The notes under the pieces: generated by a model
What the model was told of the DNA's origin: nothing
Databases searched by the model: none
Seen by the model: only the letters and a program-made list of their open reading frames with translations
Shown: positions 24,953 to 38,266 of the stretch, one piece after another
Numbering within the stretch: position 1 is the stretch's first letter
How the letters are laid out: the number at the start of each line of letters is the position of its first letter
Source: Megalonaias nervosa
Taxonomy: Eukaryota > Mollusca > Bivalvia > Unionida > Unionidae
DNA: 64,000 nucleotides
Assembly (NCBI GenBank): GCA_016617855.1
Contig: JAECUM010009463.1
Location: forward strand, 36,310-100,309
Direction of reading: 5' to 3'
Program-made: the position numbers and the translations under genes

Positions 24953-25752
24953 CATGACTTTATTTTCTCTTCAACAGAGATTACATCCGATTAATCAAAT
25001 TCAGGATAATACAAAATCATGAAATACAACAGAAACGTGACAAAAATACAACAGTAGTACTGTGTCAGCTACCGTATTGACAAAACGAAATATCTCAATA
25101 CCTGCAATCCTACAAATTTGTAGTCAGAGCTAACTAGCATTTGGCTTAGCATGGCACTGATCTTTTAACATTTGCTTGATGATAATAATAATACATCAAA
25201 ATAAACAATATACAGACTACTGTGTATGTGACGTAGTTTAATTGACAATGTAATTTTTTTCATGGAAATATTATTCGTCTCATAAAGAGTCAATGTCTTT
25301 CTAATTTACGCAGTCTACCTTGTATGCTTGCAAATAAACTGCAAACAACACATACTCTGATCTGCAGTCGCATAATGCTCAAGCAGATCATGATCTGTGA
25401 TGTTTGTTACATTGACTGCTGCTAGCAAACAGTATAGACCCATATCGTACGATGCATTATGCAACGGCAGATAGCGATCTATGCAGTGCGCAGTTGGACC
25501 CGACTTACAATAAAGTACAGATGGTAACTATTAAACAGAGGCCCCAGGACCCCAACTTACAATCAAGTACAGATGGTAAATATAAAACAGCGGCCCCAGG
25601 ACCGACTGAAGAGTAAAAATATCATACGTTGTACAGATCAGCCCATGTTGTAAAAACAACAACTTCTCCATGTATAACAATAAAACTGTAAAGCTATTTC
25701 GTGTCTCGCTTTTAAAATAAAATATTCACTGGTCCATAGTAGATAATTGAGG

Positions 25753-25798
<46 letters not shown>

Positions 25799-26124
25799 CC
25801 TAGGGACCTGGTTATGTGTAAGAAATGTAGGATACTATAAATGTGCTGTCCCATTTGGGGTCCTTCAATTCATAACCATTATACATTTAACAAGTATGAT
25901 GTATTTTATTCATAAATTATTCGCTGGAAAATGTGTATGTATTTTGACGAAGCATACTGTAAGAAGACGAGATGGTAAAGTGGCAGGGGAGTAGCTACCA
26001 TAGGGCAAGAGTATACCAAGCAATGGGGCCCACGAATTATTTTTTTTTTTTCACGCCATAGATTAAGCAGGGACCCATCGGTAAGCTTTACAGAAGGATC
26101 CGCATGAGGACCTAAATATCCTAA
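24953..26124. other. Non-coding DNA with one duplication and one (CA)n
   Basis: A direct duplication of about 61 bp around GACTTACAATAAAGTACAGATG lies at 25499-25607 and a (CA)n run at 25755-25795. No gene seen. Confidence 0.5.
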
Positions 26125-26480
26125 CTACGCCACTGTACAACGGTCAGCATGCTGTATTCACAATCAGAAGGATGCATGTTTAAATCCTATCATCTGACTA
26201 GCCCAGCTCTGTACATGTCCATTTACTCTATTTGGCTCAGCTAACGTGGGTATGAGACATAGCTTGCCAGTAGCCAGTAAGTTCGCCAGTAGTTTATCGT
26301 GAGTCATTGGTTCTTCCCTGGGTTTTCCCGGGTTCTTCCTCCAGCAACTATACTGACCGACTTGAATAGCCTATCTTGTGCTGGAAAATGGTGTTAAGTT
26401 CACAATACATAATACCCAAATCCTTACTCCATTAGCTCAGTATTAAATGACCTTTAAAAGGTTTGTGTGCATAAAACTCC
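26125..26480 (+). mobile_element. SINE-like element with tRNA-related head
   Basis: The head (about 26125-26195) contains a degenerate tRNA-type promoter: CAACGGTCAGCATGCTG as box A region and TGTTTAAATCC as box B. The body holds CTGGGTTTTCCCGGGTTCTT, a pyrimidine/G-rich core like that of molluscan tRNA-SINEs, and the tail has GGTGTTAAGTTCAC. Boundaries are approximate and no target duplication was found. Confidence 0.5.
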
Positions 26481-27059
26481 AAACCAAATCACACAGCAAG
26501 TACTGTTGTGTATTATTCAGTGAATATCAATAAGTACTTGTCACTGTGTTGAATTAAAAAATAAAAGATAATTTCTGTCGAAAGTTCGAACAATTCATCT
26601 CCAGGATTTCAGTTAATCTGTGAAATTTGAGATGAGGAATGCTAGTGAGGGCGAGTGCATCAATGACTCTTTGTTATTCACTGCTGTAAATTACCTTTTA
26701 TCGGGACAGGTATTTGGACTGAGGGACTAAGGTACCTGTTAATACGAGAAGCAAAAGAACTCAAGTTTACGCTATGACAAATAACAATTACAATCTCACA
26801 ACACTATATTCTGCAGGTGTTTCATTTTTTCGTCTGATCCCTGACATATACTCATAACATATGTCGGTATAATAATTGTGATCGATCACACCTGGGAAAT
26901 GATCTGTTGTAATTAGTCATGTTAAATTGGTGTTGTGATACGGTGATGAGATACAGTGATTAAGAGCGTGTCCGTTTCAACAACAACAAAAAAGCGAAAA
27001 AGACGAGAATCTCGTACAAAAGTATGTTTCTGTGTCAAATCAGATGACATATTTTAGAA

Positions 27060-27245
27060 AGTCGTGGTAGCTCAGTTGATAGAGCGTCGGACTCGTAACT
27101 GAAGGGTCGCGGGTTCATTACCCGTATGAACAGCCCGGGTCGTCTGCCTAGGTGTGTCGTTGATAAAGACACTTCGTTTCCATTTCTTCGGCATGATATT
27201 GCCAATAATTTGTTAAAAATGCCGTTAAACCAAGAAACACAAAAC
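27060..27245 (+). mobile_element. SINE-like element with tRNA-derived head
   Basis: 27061-27125 reads like a tRNA: box A TAGCTCAGTTGATAGAGC, a potential anticodon arm around CTCGTAA, and box B GGGTTCATTACCC. The anticodon stem has mismatches and there is no acceptor-stem partner, so it is not a working tRNA gene. The body (TTGATAAAGACACTTCG) and tail (TGCCGTTAAACCAAG) follow a common molluscan SINE layout. Confidence 0.6.
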
Positions 27246-27480
27246 ACAGATTTAAGTACCATATACTCATATATCTTTCACAACTGGTTTAAATACCATA
27301 TACTTAGATACATATCTGTCGCAACAGATTTGAATACTATTTACTCATCTATCCGTGACAACAGATATAAATATTATATACTCATATATCTGTCATGATA
27401 GATTTAAATGCCATTTACTCATATATCTGTCATGATAGATTTAAATACGTTATACTCGTATATCTGTCAAAAGATTTCAA
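27246..27480 (+). repeat. About 50-bp minisatellite
   Basis: Repeated TTTAAATACCATATACTCAT and ATATATCTGTCA words, about five imperfect copies. Confidence 0.65.
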
Positions 27481-27579
27481 AGATTTTTAGTCTCATGTCT
27501 TTAGCTGTTTGGAACCGATGTAAGATTTTTGAGGAAAAATATGTTATGATGTGTTTTGTATCTTGAAAACATTGTTACA

Positions 27580-28040
27580 GTAAAGGGATGCGTATACGAT
27601 CTTTAGAACACTTTGTTATAGTCCAAAGGGATGCGTATACGATCTTCGGAACACTTTGTTACAGTCTAAAGGGATGCGTGTGCGATCTTCGGAAAACTTT
27701 GTTATTGTCTCAGTTGATACTCGTACGATCTTTGGAACACTTTGTTATAGTCTCAAGAGATTCGGAACATTTTGTTATAGTCGTAGAAGATGTTTGCACG
27801 ATATTCGAAATACTTTGTTCAAGTCTCAAAAGATCTTTGTACATTCTTCAGAATACTGTCACAATTTCAAGAGATGCCTATCCGATCTTCGGAACACTTT
27901 CTTAGAGTCTCAAGAAATGCTTGTCCAATCTTCGGAACACTTTGTTACAGTCTCAAGAAATGAGTATATGATCTTCGGAACAATTTGTTAGAGTATCAAA
28001 AAATGAATATATGATATTCGGAACACTTTGTTCAATAGGA
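27580..28040 (+). repeat. About 43-bp minisatellite, about ten copies
   Basis: Units contain ATGCGTATACGATCTTCGGA and ACACTTTGTTACAGTCT; increasingly diverged toward the right. Confidence 0.75.
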
Positions 28041-28394
28041 TCTTGAACTACCCGGAGGTTAATTTCATAAATATAGCCATATATGCTGTTAAATATATCA
28101 ACAAAATTTTGAGGTAGTAAATATGCGTGCCATTAAAATTATTATCTGCAAATATACAAATTGTATTCAATTAAGGGGTACTTTAAAATTAAATTTATTA
28201 CTTAATTGAAAATATATAATTATTAAATAGTTTTGTTGTAAACAAAGTTTTTTTTTTTTTTTTTTATATTTGACTATCAAACAACTGACCTATAGGCTGT
28301 TTGTACTATACCAACTTGGATCCGAAGAGATTACATATAATTTTGGAAGGTTTTACAGGGAACAATTATATTGCCTTTCAAACAGTTTAAATGC
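28041..28394. other. AT-rich DNA, nothing recognised
   Basis: Includes a T18-19 run at about 28247-28265. Confidence 0.4.
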
Positions 28395-29220
28395 AATCGG
28401 CATAGGTCTACGACTCATCTTTCAATGAAATCGGCATAGGTCTACGGAATCATCCTTCGATGAAATCTATATAGGTTTACAGAATCATCCTTCAATGAAA
28501 TCGGCATAGGTCTAAGCAAGACACAAATTATTTGAACATGAATCATATGATAAGTGTAAGACACACGTCGTTTGAACATGATTAATATTTTCCACGTAAG
28601 ACATGTGGTTTAAACATGATTCATATTTTCTACGTAAGACACATCTGGTTTGAACAGGATTCATATTTTCCACGTAAGACACATCTGGTTTGAACAGGAT
28701 TCATATTTTCCACGTAAGACACATCTGGTTTGAACATGACTCATATTTTCCACGTAAGACACATGCGGTTTGAACATCATTCATATTTACCACGTAAGAC
28801 ACACGTGGTTTGAACATCATTCTTATTTTCCACGTAAGACACATGTGGTTTGAACATCATTCATATTTTCCACGTAAGACACGTGTGGTTTGAACAGGAT
28901 TCATATTTTCCACGTAAGACACATGTGGTTTGAACATCATTCATATTTTCCACGTAAGTCACGTGTGGTTTGAACAGGATTCATATGTTCCACGTAAGAC
29001 ACATCTGGTTTGAACATAATTCATATTTTTTGTTTGAACATCATTCATATTTTCCACCTAAGACACACGTGGTTTGAACATGATTCATATTTTCCACGTA
29101 AGACACATCTGGTTTGAACATCATTCATATTTTCCACGTAAGACACATGTGGTTTGAACATCATTCATATTTTTGGTTTGAACATATTCATATTTTCCAC
29201 CTAAGACACACTTAGTTGAG
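28395..29220 (+). repeat. 40-bp minisatellite (with a short different array before it)
   Basis: 28395-28515: three copies around GAAATCGGCATAGGTCTACG. 28515-29220: about 17 copies of CATTCATATTTTCCACGTAA plus GACACATGTGGTTTGAACAT. Confidence 0.8.
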
Positions 29221-31089
29221 CATGATTTATATACACTCTTTCATCAAGTGCTTCAAAATAAAATAAATTAAAAGAGAGTTCTCAATTTTTTTAATGTAAT
29301 ATGGACATTATTACTGACTGCATTATTTACCTGTTGCCATGGAAATAGAAATTACATTTAATTTTTGGAATAATAAATTACAAGAGATTGGAAATACTAT
29401 ACAATCTGAATACAGAGGAATAATATTGTATACAAACACAGCCAACAATAGTATAAACTAGCTAGCCTGATGATATAGTGAATTCATTAACAATTAGGAA
29501 TACTCTCATGTTATTTCTGCTCGAAACAGCAAGCGTTCCATAGCATGAGTAATCGTATTTAAAGCTGGTTTTTGAAACAAAATGATGACTTTCATTATTA
29601 TTTCAACACTTGTTTTATTACTAACTTTTCTGCGTTGCATAAATTCGAAGCATACGAAGAACGTGCAGTATGTCTTGAAAATGTAAACTATCTTTTCATT
29701 CTACAGATAAATATATGTATTTTAATTAGGTATGACAGTAGGCACGGGATGCTAAAAGCCTATCACGTTAAACACTGCCATATATCTACTTCAAATTGGA
29801 CTACAAGTATCTTACTGATTTAATCTGACATTACCACCAGTGGGAACGTGTATATGGTCCCTCCCGCACCTCTTCCTGTTCTCTCTCATATGTTTGCACT
29901 GCACATTATTTGCTTTGTTTCTTTCTTGTTATAAAATCTACATAAAGCAGCTATAACTGACACACCCAATAAAAAATGACACGCTCATCTTCCAAGCCCT
30001 CTGCACTTCTTTCGCTTGAAGTACGGCTGAAAAATGTTAACAGTTACCATGACTACGTGTTTGGCTAAGATCATACAGTTCTGTCAACATATCCCATTTC
30101 AGTCTCTTAATGGATGCGCAATTGTAAAGCAGCTAACAGTGTACGTTACTTTAAAGTTCCAGTCTTTTAATTAAGAAAAACATATTATATCACAGACATG
30201 ATTGTATATACTGCAACATTTACAATATCATTTTATATTACTATGATATTATTAAACGTTCTGAGCGATATTCTGCATGACTGACTTTATCTTAGACATT
30301 TTTCGTTGGAGCCCTATACTCTGAAAATTCTTTGCAAGCAAACGCATGTCTTCCACCTTAGTGCTTATAACAACACACTGGATACGGCATTTTAGAAATT
30401 ATTGATTTATAGTTATAATTTATGTTTGGATCTCATACTGTTTTGTACAATGTATTATTTTCCATACTTTTGGTGACATTAGTTATTATAAATGTATAGT
30501 TTTGTTGCTAGGATTTGCTTAATCACTTGTTTCAATCATATCAGAAAATATATTAACATCATCAATCCTAATTCAACCTCAAGATTAACGGGGTTGTATT
30601 CAAATGTCAAACACTTCTCCCTTCTAAGTCATAAGTCGATGTACAAAACGACAAATCTGCCAGTATAAATACTGCTTGATGCATTATTATAAATATATGA
30701 CAAATGTTATCTTATAAGGACAAATTAGATCATGTAGAAATTAAAATATCCGCGATAATAAAACAAAATCCTGCTGCGTTAAATGTTTTAGTTTTATAAA
30801 TGAAATCTGTAAAGTTAAATGTTGTCAAAAGTTCTTGAACCTAATGATAGGTTAACACGATTTGACAATATCTGATTCCGGAGAAAATTGTGAAGAGGCT
30901 TTTAAATTGAGGTCATTGCATAAATAGTTTCATCCAAAGTCCCAAAATTTGAGTAGATAATTACCCTGAGGTCTTTGCATGTTTCATCCAAAGTCCCAAA
31001 GTGTGAGTGGATAATTAAACTGACTTCATTGCATAATTGTTTTACCCATAGTCCAAAAGAGTGAGTGGATAAGTGTGAGATTGAGTAAT
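29221..31089. other. 1.9 kb without recognised genes
   Basis: AT-rich. Three imperfect copies of about 63 bp with CATCCAAAGTCCCAAA lie at 30905-31075, just before the LTR-like repeat. Confidence 0.45.
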
Positions 31090-31915
31090 TGTTATGACTC
31101 TGTGGTCTTAATCTAAGTAATAGAAAAATACAACACCAACTATTGTTGTAAAATTCAACAAATAATTTATTTCCATAGAATACAAAAGGAACATTTAAAA
31201 ACAACTTAGAGCATTGTGAATTAAATCCCAAATAGTCCTAAAGGTTCTTTACAAGTTCAAATTTGTAAAGTTCCAACTGAATGTGCCAGTACCGTAAACT
31301 ACATTTCAAATATGCTATTGTACCAGTACCAGTGACCTCGAGTGCGATGATGTACTAACAGTCTTTTGATGTGTCACAATAACATATTCCCAAAATGGTC
31401 TTGTCTGAATTCACTGTAATTACAAATTAATTTTCCAGTCGAAGGATATTATTGGTGAGCACATTGTATTTCCAGTGAATAATAATTTGAATAACTAATT
31501 CCACCCAATGAAAACCGAAACACAACAATAAGGCTGATTCTGCTTCAAGATTCTAAGGCAAGAATGGGTAATAATTACACAAAGAAGATTATAAGCTCCT
31601 CTACCTGAACAAGGTCACATTTTCTATAAAAAAAACAAATATCCTGTCGCTTAATGAAAACTTCCATTCTAGAAGTTTCTTAGGTTAGAATCAAGACTAT
31701 GAACATGTTTACATTATTAATGATCTGAATATCTAATCCAGAATCGTAGAAAGGTATCTAGCCATGTATTCTGTTGTTTAAAAATAACATTCTGCTGGTC
31801 AGGTACACCGTGAAATTGATTTTTGGACAAGGTCTAGTACAAAATACAACTGTATATAATATATAATCATAAAGAAAGCCAACAAATAATACAAATTAAA
31901 TAAATATACATAACA
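31090..31915. mobile_element. LTR-like repeat, copy 1 (probable solo LTR)
   Basis: 826 bp beginning TGTTATGACTC and ending ATACATAACA, i.e. TG...CA termini in a short inverted repeat. Internal words such as TTGTAAAATTCAACAAATAA, TTTATTTCC and GTGTCACAATAA recur in the same order in copies at 37367 and 40204. No coding internal region is present. Target duplication not evident (TAAT left, ATAA right). Confidence 0.6.
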
Positions 31916-32402
31916 ATAAGACAGGACCCACTGAATAATGTATCAAAAATGATACTATATATCAGGGCCTAATTAATACTGTATATCAGGGGCAGACTGA
32001 TACTGTATATCAGGGATGCCGTATATTAGAGGTAATCTTTCAAGTGTACAGATTGGAAAGGTCTAAATCTTTCATTCAAGAAAATGGCAAATACATTGAT
32101 CCATTTACAAGTTCCTAGCCATAGAAGATAGACTTGGGACGGGAGGAGTTTTCCATACCTGACCTTGTTATAATAAGCTTTAAGAAGTAAAATTCAAAGG
32201 TCAAACATTAAAAATAACAGAAAAATTTACCAATTTCCAGTGACAATTGTTTGTATAAGAGAAATTTAGCAAATATTATATCTACATAATGGAATTTCCA
32301 TTGTTTCAGATGGTATGCATTTGGAAGAATTGCATTATCATCTTGAGTTTTAAGGTAGCACAGCACTAAGTTCCTTATATAATTCCTTAATTTGTTGCTA
32401 AT
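31916..32402. other. Nothing recognised
   Basis: AT-rich; a short repeat of ACTGTATATCAGGG lies at about 31955-32030. Confidence 0.4.
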
Positions 32403-32585
32403 CGCTCAAAAATTACTCTGTGTGTGTGTGATTGTGTGTGTGTGTGATTTGGATTTTTAACGTAGCTTTAACAATTTTTTTCAGTCATATCGCTACGATG
32501 TCTGCAGTGTGGTAGTATATAGTGATGTCTAGCATTGGGCATCATGCCGAAGACATGTAGCGTGATGTCCAACCCAGTCACATTA
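32403..32585 (+). repeat. Dispersed repeat starting in (TG)n; inverted copy of 15483-15655
   Basis: Same family as the copy near 15.5 kb, in opposite orientation, starting in a TG microsatellite (about 32418-32450). Confidence 0.6.
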
Positions 32586-33104
32586 TCCTAACACCAGGCC
32601 AACTAGTCCTAACACTAACCTCTTAATGATGAGCGCCTAGCGAGACAGCTGTTAGTACCCGTTTGTATAAGTCTTTGGTGGAGAGAGTGAATGACTTGTG
32701 TGAACATAAAGCGAAATAAGATACGTTTTGACATTCATGGACCGCATCGGGAAATAAGAAACTGCATAGATAGTAAATGACTGAACACTGGCATACGCAC
32801 TTTGAAATCAAAATGTTGTAATGAATTCATTTATGTGTTCATTTCCAAATCTCTGAAGTTGAGACTGTTTAAGAATTGTGATCTTTAGAATGTGATTCCT
32901 CCAGGAGAATAAACTAGTATATTTCCCCACAATTTACAAGACCACGAGTTCCAATACACGTGTTATCGAAGCCCTATATGTTATCATGAATTGAAATATT
33001 AAACTCTATTCTACAGAATACGGTAACAGAATGTTCGAGTTCGTAATTGTTGTCAAGACAGAATAAGCATTACTCCAGCTATAATGCCAAAGCGTGAAAA
33101 TAAT
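32586..33104. other. Nothing recognised
   Basis: AT-rich sequence without supported features. Confidence 0.4.
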
Positions 33105-33515
33105 AACATGGTCCAGTCGAAATGGAAGACGCTAACCACTTTGTCCGATCAAATTGGAAGAAAATATCTACTTCGTCCAATCTACTTGAAAGAAACCAGG
33201 CCCTTGGTCCAATCAAATTGGCAGAATCTAACTGCTTGATCCAATTAACTTCTAAGAACCTAGCCACTTGGTCCAGTCAATTTGGACCAATTTAATCGCT
33301 TGATTCCATTTAAATTGGAAGAACAAAACCACTCGGTCCAATCAAATTGGAAGAAACCAGCTACTTGGTATAATCAAATTGGAAGAAACCAACCAATTGG
33401 TCCAATTGGACTAGAAGAATAAAACCACTGGTTCAATCAAATTGGAAGAATACAATCACTTGCTCCAATTGAATTGGAAGAAGCCAACCACTTGATCCAA
33501 TAAACTTGGAACCAC
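33105..33515 (+). repeat. About 31-bp minisatellite, about 13 copies
   Basis: Units built from TTGGTCCAATCAAATTGGAA and GAAACCAACCAC. The core CCAATnnAATTGG is an imperfect palindrome. Confidence 0.8.
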
Positions 33516-33879
33516 TTGCCCGTTTCCTCTCCCTAGTGTAGCCAAACAAACGGGTGAAGAAAACACATTAGACGAACAACTATACAAGAAGTTAGTTTTT
33601 GCTTCCATATCAAGTTTCAAATAAATTCAAAGCTGTGCAACAATATGACACATTAGTATGGAATGTAAATGCATTTGAAAGATAATATGACAAATGAAAT
33701 GTAAAGTTGCATTTAAAAAAGAAACTTGTCTGGATATGACTCCACCTACATAAAAATAAAAATTTATATTTATGAACACTGCATATTTGTACTAGACACT
33801 AGTTAACTGATTTATCTGCTTACATGCATAATATAGTTTCCTAGGAATGCAACCGGGATTAATTATAATCAAGCACAAC
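33516..33879. other. Nothing recognised
   Basis: AT-rich spacer between two arrays. Confidence 0.4.
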
Positions 33880-35440
33880 AACACTAAGTTCCTAATGATA
33901 CTCAACAAATCACAACACTGAATTCCTAATGATGTTTAAGGCAACACAACACTGAGTTCTTAATGATGTTCAAAGCATCATAACAATGAGTTCTTGATGC
34001 TGTTCAAGGCATCATAACACTGAGTTCTTGATGCTGTTCAAGCCATCAAAACATCGAGTTCTTGATGCTGTTCATGGCATCATAACATTGAGTTCTTGAT
34101 GCTGTTCAAGGCATCATAACATTGAGTTCTTGATGCTGTTCAAGGCATCATAACACTGAGTTCTGGATGCTGTTCAAGGCATGCTGTTCAAGGCATCATA
34201 ACATTGAGTTCTTAATGCTGTTCAAGGCATCATAACATTGAGTTCTTAATGGTGTTCAACGCATCATAGCATTGAGTTCTTAATGCTGTTCAAGGCATCA
34301 TAACATTGAGTTCTTAATGATGTTCAGTCACAGCACTTGGTTCATAATGCTGTTCAAGGCATCATAACATTGAGTTCTTAATGATGTTCAGTCACAGCAC
34401 TTGGTTCTTAATGCTGTTCAAGGCATCATAACATTGAGTTCTTAATGCTGTTCAAGGCATCATAACATTGAGTTCTTAATGATGTTCAGTCACAGCACTT
34501 GGTTCCTAATGCTGTTCAAGGCATCATAACATTGAGTTCTTAATGATGTTCAGTCCCAGCACTTGGTTCTTAATACTGTTCAAGGCATCATAACATTGAG
34601 TTCCTAATGATGTTAAGTCCCAGCACTTGGTTCTTAATGCTGTTCAATGCATCAAAACATTGAGTTCTTAATGATGTTCAGACACAGCACTTGGTTCTTA
34701 ATGCTGTTCAAGGCATCAGAACACTTGGTTTCTAATGAAGTTCAAGGCATCACATCAATCAGTTCCTAATGAAGTTAAAAACATCACAACACTGTGTTTC
34801 TAATGAAGTTCAAAGCACCACAACACTGAGTTTCTAATGAAGTTGAAGGCATCACATCAATGAGTTCCTAATGAAGTTAAAAACATCACAATACTGTGTT
34901 TCTAATGAAGTTCACAGCACCACAACACTAAGTTTCTAATGAAGTTGAAGGCACCACATCAATGAGTTCCTAATGAAGTTAAAAACATCATAATACTGTG
35001 TTTCTAATGAAGTTCAAGGAAACTAGACAATGAGTTCTTAATGCTGTTCAAGGCATCACACAATTGAGTTCCTTATGATGTTCAATGTATCACAACGCTG
35101 ACATTTAATGATCTTCAAGGCATCACAACGCTGTTTCTACTGATGTTCAAGGTATCACTACAATGATTTCTTAATGATGTCCAAGGCATCACAACGCTGT
35201 TTCTACTGATGTTCAAAGCATGACAACACTGAGTTCCTAATGTTCTAAGCATCACAACACTGAGTTTCGAATGATGTTCAAATCATTACGATACTGAGTT
35301 TTTAATGCTGTTAAATGCATCACAACACTTTGTTCCAAATGATGTTCAAGACATCACAACACTGAGTTCCTAATGATATTGAAGGAATCACAACACTTGG
35401 TTCCTAATGATGTTCAAAGCATCAGAACACTGATTTTCGT
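33880..35440 (+). repeat. 1.5-kb satellite array of about 34-bp units with higher-order structure
   Basis: More than 40 units of CAAGGCATCATAACATTGAG plus TTCTTAATGCTGTT. In 34300-34720 the unit alternates with a variant (TTCAGTCACAGCACTTGG), giving a composite repeat; from 34740 other variants (GAAGTTAAAAACATCAC) dominate. No unique spacers between units, so not CRISPR-like. Confidence 0.85.
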
Positions 35441-37366
35441 ATATATTTGTTTCATTGTTTCCATATATTTGAAACCAAGTTCATTAGTTATGAATGTAGA
35501 TGCACCTAGACTTTTGTTATATACTAATATGGGCATCAATAATCTATAGCGCATCTCCTGCTGCCAGCTGCGCTAGAATGCAATGACTGTAACACTGAAT
35601 GCAATGACTGTAACACTGCATGCAATGGACCTTGAAGAGAAAGGCTGAATCACACCTATTTGCTTAGTCATCTTCGTAAAAGACAAGAGGGTGGACGAAA
35701 TATTCACTTTGGTTTTCTGAAGGGTTTAATGTTGTTCTCTGCTTAATACAAGTAACATTTGCACTGGTCAGCAAACCTACTCAAAATATCAGAGAAACAT
35801 TTCGTAATTTTCTAAGGACTTCAATAGGGTGCAATAACAGCTGATTCTCTCCTTTAGTGTAGTAATATATTTCATGTGTTAATTACTAGCATCTTCTGGA
35901 ATGGCCCTCACACTACACATATTACCTGAACTGAATTTAGGTACCTGACCTTCACACTAAACAGATTGCCTGAATTGAATTTAGGTACCTGACCTTCACA
36001 TTGCAGGCACTATCTGAATTGTCTTTAAATATCAGACCTTCAGACTACACCGAGTATCTGAATTGACTTGTGGCAAATGACCTTCGCTTTACGTATCTGA
36101 CCTTAAGGCTACACAACGTATCTGAATTGACTTTAAATATCTATTACCTTTATTATTAATTAACAATTACAGCAGTTTGGTCTGGGTAAATGAAATTTAC
36201 TTAATAATTAACATTTATGGAATAGGATTGGTTCCCCTCAGTATATTGGAAAGAATGGAATAAATAAATAAGCATTGTTCTTGTTTCTACAATCAGAATC
36301 AATAGCAACCATAAACTTAATGCTTTTTAATACTGCAGGTGTAACAGAGTTTTAGAATTCTTGTAATGTCTTTTACATCCCGAAGATGTAATGTATTCTT
36401 AGAATTCTTGCATTTTACATTCTCTTTATAGTTCGACAGACAATCCATTATTGAGCGACTTAAAATGTAACATTTTACATTTTGTTTTGTATTCCGACAA
36501 ACGATTCATTATTGAGCGACTGAAAACGTAACATTTTACATGCACGTGAACGAATCATCAGTAAAATCTACTCGTATGAACTCCTTCACGTTGATGTCCA
36601 AAGATCTTTCTGCAATGGTTTGCCGGGATTCTGTTATCGAATCGGTGTCGGCATATCTGTACCATTCATCTTAATTTGGCATCGTTCCCCTGCTTGAGTG
36701 AAGAAGTAACTTTAAGGGGAAGATTTATGTGATTATTTGTGAAGCACCTTAGATCTTCAATCAACGTTATTCGATTACACTGTAGGGTCATCTACTTGTA
36801 TTGTTCGTTAGCTGTCAACTAATAAAAGACATTTTTCTCAGGGTGGCAGTTTTTAATTTGATCTTCACGTTCAGGTATTTTATCCAAAAGATAAAATACT
36901 GCCCCATTAAAAGTATAGACTTTCTGGCTGATCTGATTTCATTTGAAAGATGTCGAAGTTATGGTAGACGAGTTATGGCACCTAACAAGTTATAAATGTA
37001 CTTAATAGTTCTATAACAAAACGTACATACGTAGAGGTACAATATGAAATACGTCAAGCAAATATTATATATCAAAATATGAACACATAATGTGAACATA
37101 TCAAGCTATTTTAATTGTTCTCGCCTAAATTATTATTCCAGATTCCAGACAGCGATATTGTGAATAATGTTCCTGCCTCTCTTTTTAGATAGCCATTTTC
37201 TTTATTTTGCAGAGATCGCCTTCTAATAAAATGCAGATGGTGTGAACTGAAGTGTCAACGTGAAGAACAGTATGGGTACAGTTTATTCAATTTTTCAATC
37301 AACTGGACGATTTGAACGGATGAACTTGGTTGAAAGTGTCTCTTCAATGGATACTAAAGTATGCAG
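35441..37366. other. 1.9 kb without recognised genes, two short duplications
   Basis: About 54-bp repeats around CTGAATTGAATTTAGGTACC lie at 35900-36140 and a two-copy 67-bp repeat around CATTATTGAGCGACT at 36412-36541. Nothing coding seen. Confidence 0.45.
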
Positions 37367-38266
37367 TGTTACGAGTCTATGCTCTTAAAATAAGTAACAG
37401 AAAAGACTGTGAAAGGCAACAACCTCTTGTAAAATTCAACAAATAATTTATTTCCTTAGAACACAAAGTGAAAATGAGAAGAAAAAAAGAACTCACGGTA
37501 TTGCGAATTAAATCCCAAAATAATCCAAGAATTACAGACATATGTCCTAGTAACAAGTCCTGAATAAATACAGTAGAAGTCCAGAATAAAGGGAGGATTT
37601 GAACGGATGAATATGGTGTGTGCCTTTGGTATCTAATTGAGTGTTGATGTGTCAACAGTCTTTTATTGAATCACAGTAATGTAATTCCAGGTTTGAATTC
37701 ACTATAAATTCCAGTGAATGTCTCCATCCAATAATTTTATCGGAGCACTTTTGTATTTCCAGAGAAAACAATCACTTGAGTTCAATAATTTGAAGAAATT
37801 GAACACAACGTATTATACAACTTCAACGTGCTAGATCTAAAAGCACGACTGAAAATCCTCTCATTTACAAAATTATATAGTTCTCTACTTGACCTCAGGT
37901 CACAATTAGCATTTTGTTTAAAAAAAACCTATTACCTAATCGAAAATAACCTTCTAGAATGATCCTGATGTTTACAAAATAGTCAATGGAAATTTCACAA
38001 CCTTGACATAGACCCAAATAAACATATTTACATCTATTTATAATAATTCTGATTTTAAACCCATAGACAACGAGAATAATTTAGCTATATATTAGTTGTT
38101 TACACAGAATAAATTTTATAAAAGTCAATTCGGGTCAAGCAGAAATGAACTCAATTTCGGACAAGGCTAAGTCCTACATACAATGTTACATTACAATAGC
38201 ATGTAATGAAATAAAAGAAATAATAAAAACTAATTAACAAACAATGTAAATTAAATATACATAACA
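37367..38266. mobile_element. LTR-like repeat, copy 2 (probable solo LTR)
   Basis: 900 bp from TGTTACGAGTC to TACATAACA, collinear with copies 1 and 3. It lies between two direct repeats of about 55 bp (GGATTTGAACGGATGAA... at 37307 and 38285); the same word also occurs inside the unit at 37593, suggesting recombination or repeat-directed duplication. No short target duplication was found. Confidence 0.6.

Noticed and set aside
27061..27130. A functional tRNA gene
   Set aside because: Boxes A and B are clear but the anticodon stem is mismatched and no acceptor stem closes; the sequence continues into a SINE-like body.
33880..35440. CRISPR-like array
   Set aside because: 34-bp units are directly head to tail, with no unique spacers, and the DNA is eukaryotic.
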